A stretch of DNA of 6,205 bases from an uncultured Acidimicrobiaceae bacterium (GTDB taxonomy: Bacteria > Actinomycetota > Acidimicrobiia > Spongiisociales > UBA5794), in NCBI GenBank assembly GCA_947258635.1, contig CAMYJM010000167.1, forward strand, positions 1 through 6,205, in the 5' to 3' direction. Position numbers and translations under genes: made by a program. Position 1 is the stretch's first letter. Every line of letters begins with the position of its first letter. Below, piece by piece: positions 5,679-6,205 of this stretch. The notes beneath the pieces are model-generated. The model was not told the DNA's origin. It searched no databases and saw nothing but the letters and a program-made list of their open reading frames with translations.

Positions 5679-6205
5679 ATGCTCTATGAAACCCCGCCCG
5701 AGGAGCTCGGAGCACTTCTCGGCGACGTTCCGGGGTACCGTGCCGAGCAGCTCAGGCAATGGCTGTACCGGGACTGTGTGCTCGATACGGCCGCGATGAC
5801 GAACCTGCCGGGCTCACTTCGCGCCGAGCTCGCGCCCGCCCTGTGGCCGTTCACGGTCGAACTCGCCCAATCGGGGGACGCCGGCCGGACCCGCAAATGG
5901 TTGTTCCGCACTCCCGACGGGGCTTCGATCGAGTCCGTCCTCATGGGATATGACGACCGGGTGACGTTGTGCGTGTCGTCACAGGCGGGATGTGCCATGG
6001 CCTGCACCTTCTGTGCGACCGGGCAGTTCGGATTCGAGCGCCACCTCACGCCCGGCGAGATCGTCGCCCAGGTTGCGTACGCCGCAGCACATCTCAAGGC
6101 ACACCCGATGCCGCGCTCCCCCCGCCGAGTGACCAACGTCGTCTTCATGGGAATGGGCGAGCCCCTGGCCAACTACGAGCGCGTCGCGGAGGCGCTGCGG
6201 CGCAT
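5679..6205 (+). CDS. rlmN: 23S rRNA (adenine(2503)-C(2))-methyltransferase, 3'-truncated by the window
   Basis: RlmN is a cytoplasmic radical SAM enzyme that places a methyl group on C2 of A2503 in 23S rRNA and of A37 in some tRNAs, supporting translational fidelity. The 175 visible residues show the N-terminal RNA-binding accessory domain (GYRAEQLRQWLY, 19-30), then SIESVLM (83-89) and TLCVSSQAGCAMACTFC. The CxxxCxxC cluster that binds the 4Fe-4S centre is Cys105, Cys109 and Cys112, and Cys98 matches the conserved E. coli Cys118. ATGQFGFERHLTPGEIVAQV and the SAM-contacting GMGEPLANY (158-166) follow. The methyl-carrying cysteine near the C-terminus lies beyond the window. The reading frame is open from ATG 5679 to the last base. 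There is no clear Shine-Dalgarno site; the start lies 3 nt after the HhH stop in the same frame, which suggests translational coupling. The first residues match the short N-terminus seen in actinobacterial family members. Confidence 0.95.
   Translation, partial: MLYETPPEELGALLGDVPGYRAEQLRQWLYRDCVLDTAAMTNLPGSLRAELAPALWPFTVELAQSGDAGRTRKWLFRTPDGASIESVLMGYDDRVTLCVSSQAGCAMACTFCATGQFGFERHLTPGEIVAQVAYAAAHLKAHPMPRSPRRVTNVVFMGMGEPLANYERVAEALRR

Overview
The window is high-GC DNA, dense with genes, with GTG and TTG starts and weak or absent Shine-Dalgarno sites at several genes. It also carries a secreted Thr/Pro-linker muralytic enzyme. Together this suggests a free-living actinobacterium. An Acidimicrobiia-like lineage is my guess and the sequence does not prove it. 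All identifications are by motif reading; no database search was run.

Layout. Positions 2-1045 (+) carry the downstream part of a gamma-glutamyltransferase of the YwrD-like type. The family pattern is interrupted by an in-frame TAA at 35-37, so only a fragment starting at TTG 131 is open. A 241-nt convergent spacer (1046-1286) follows, with a weak candidate terminator hairpin. Positions 1287-3254 (-) encode a full-length acetyl-CoA synthetase (Acs). Its acetate-pocket residues and regulatory lysine are intact, and it has a strong RBS before a GTG start. Upstream of acs on the same strand, 3347-4309 (-) encodes a secreted, C-terminally membrane-anchored protein. I read it as a degenerate gluzincin/peptidase-MA-like domain that has lost its HExxH motif.

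A 182-nt divergent region (4310-4491) holds candidate promoters for both directions and a 22-bp imperfect palindrome. To the right, three genes run on the plus strand. The first (4492-5295) is a secreted lysozyme-like/lytic transglycosylase with a repetitive Thr/Pro linker. The second (5328-5675) is a small membrane-anchored helix-hairpin-helix protein. The third is rlmN (5679 to the window end, truncated), the 23S rRNA A2503 / tRNA A37 methyltransferase of the radical SAM family. The HhH gene and rlmN are only 3 nt apart and very likely co-transcribed.

Functionally this is mostly core and housekeeping content: acetate activation, cell-wall remodelling, RNA modification and glutathione/gamma-glutamyl metabolism. 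I see no mobile element, CRISPR array, tRNA/rRNA gene or defence system. The less ordinary points are the broken GGT, the HExxH-less ectodomain protein, the palindrome in the muralytic gene's leader, and the ComEA-like architecture of the HhH protein beside rlmN.
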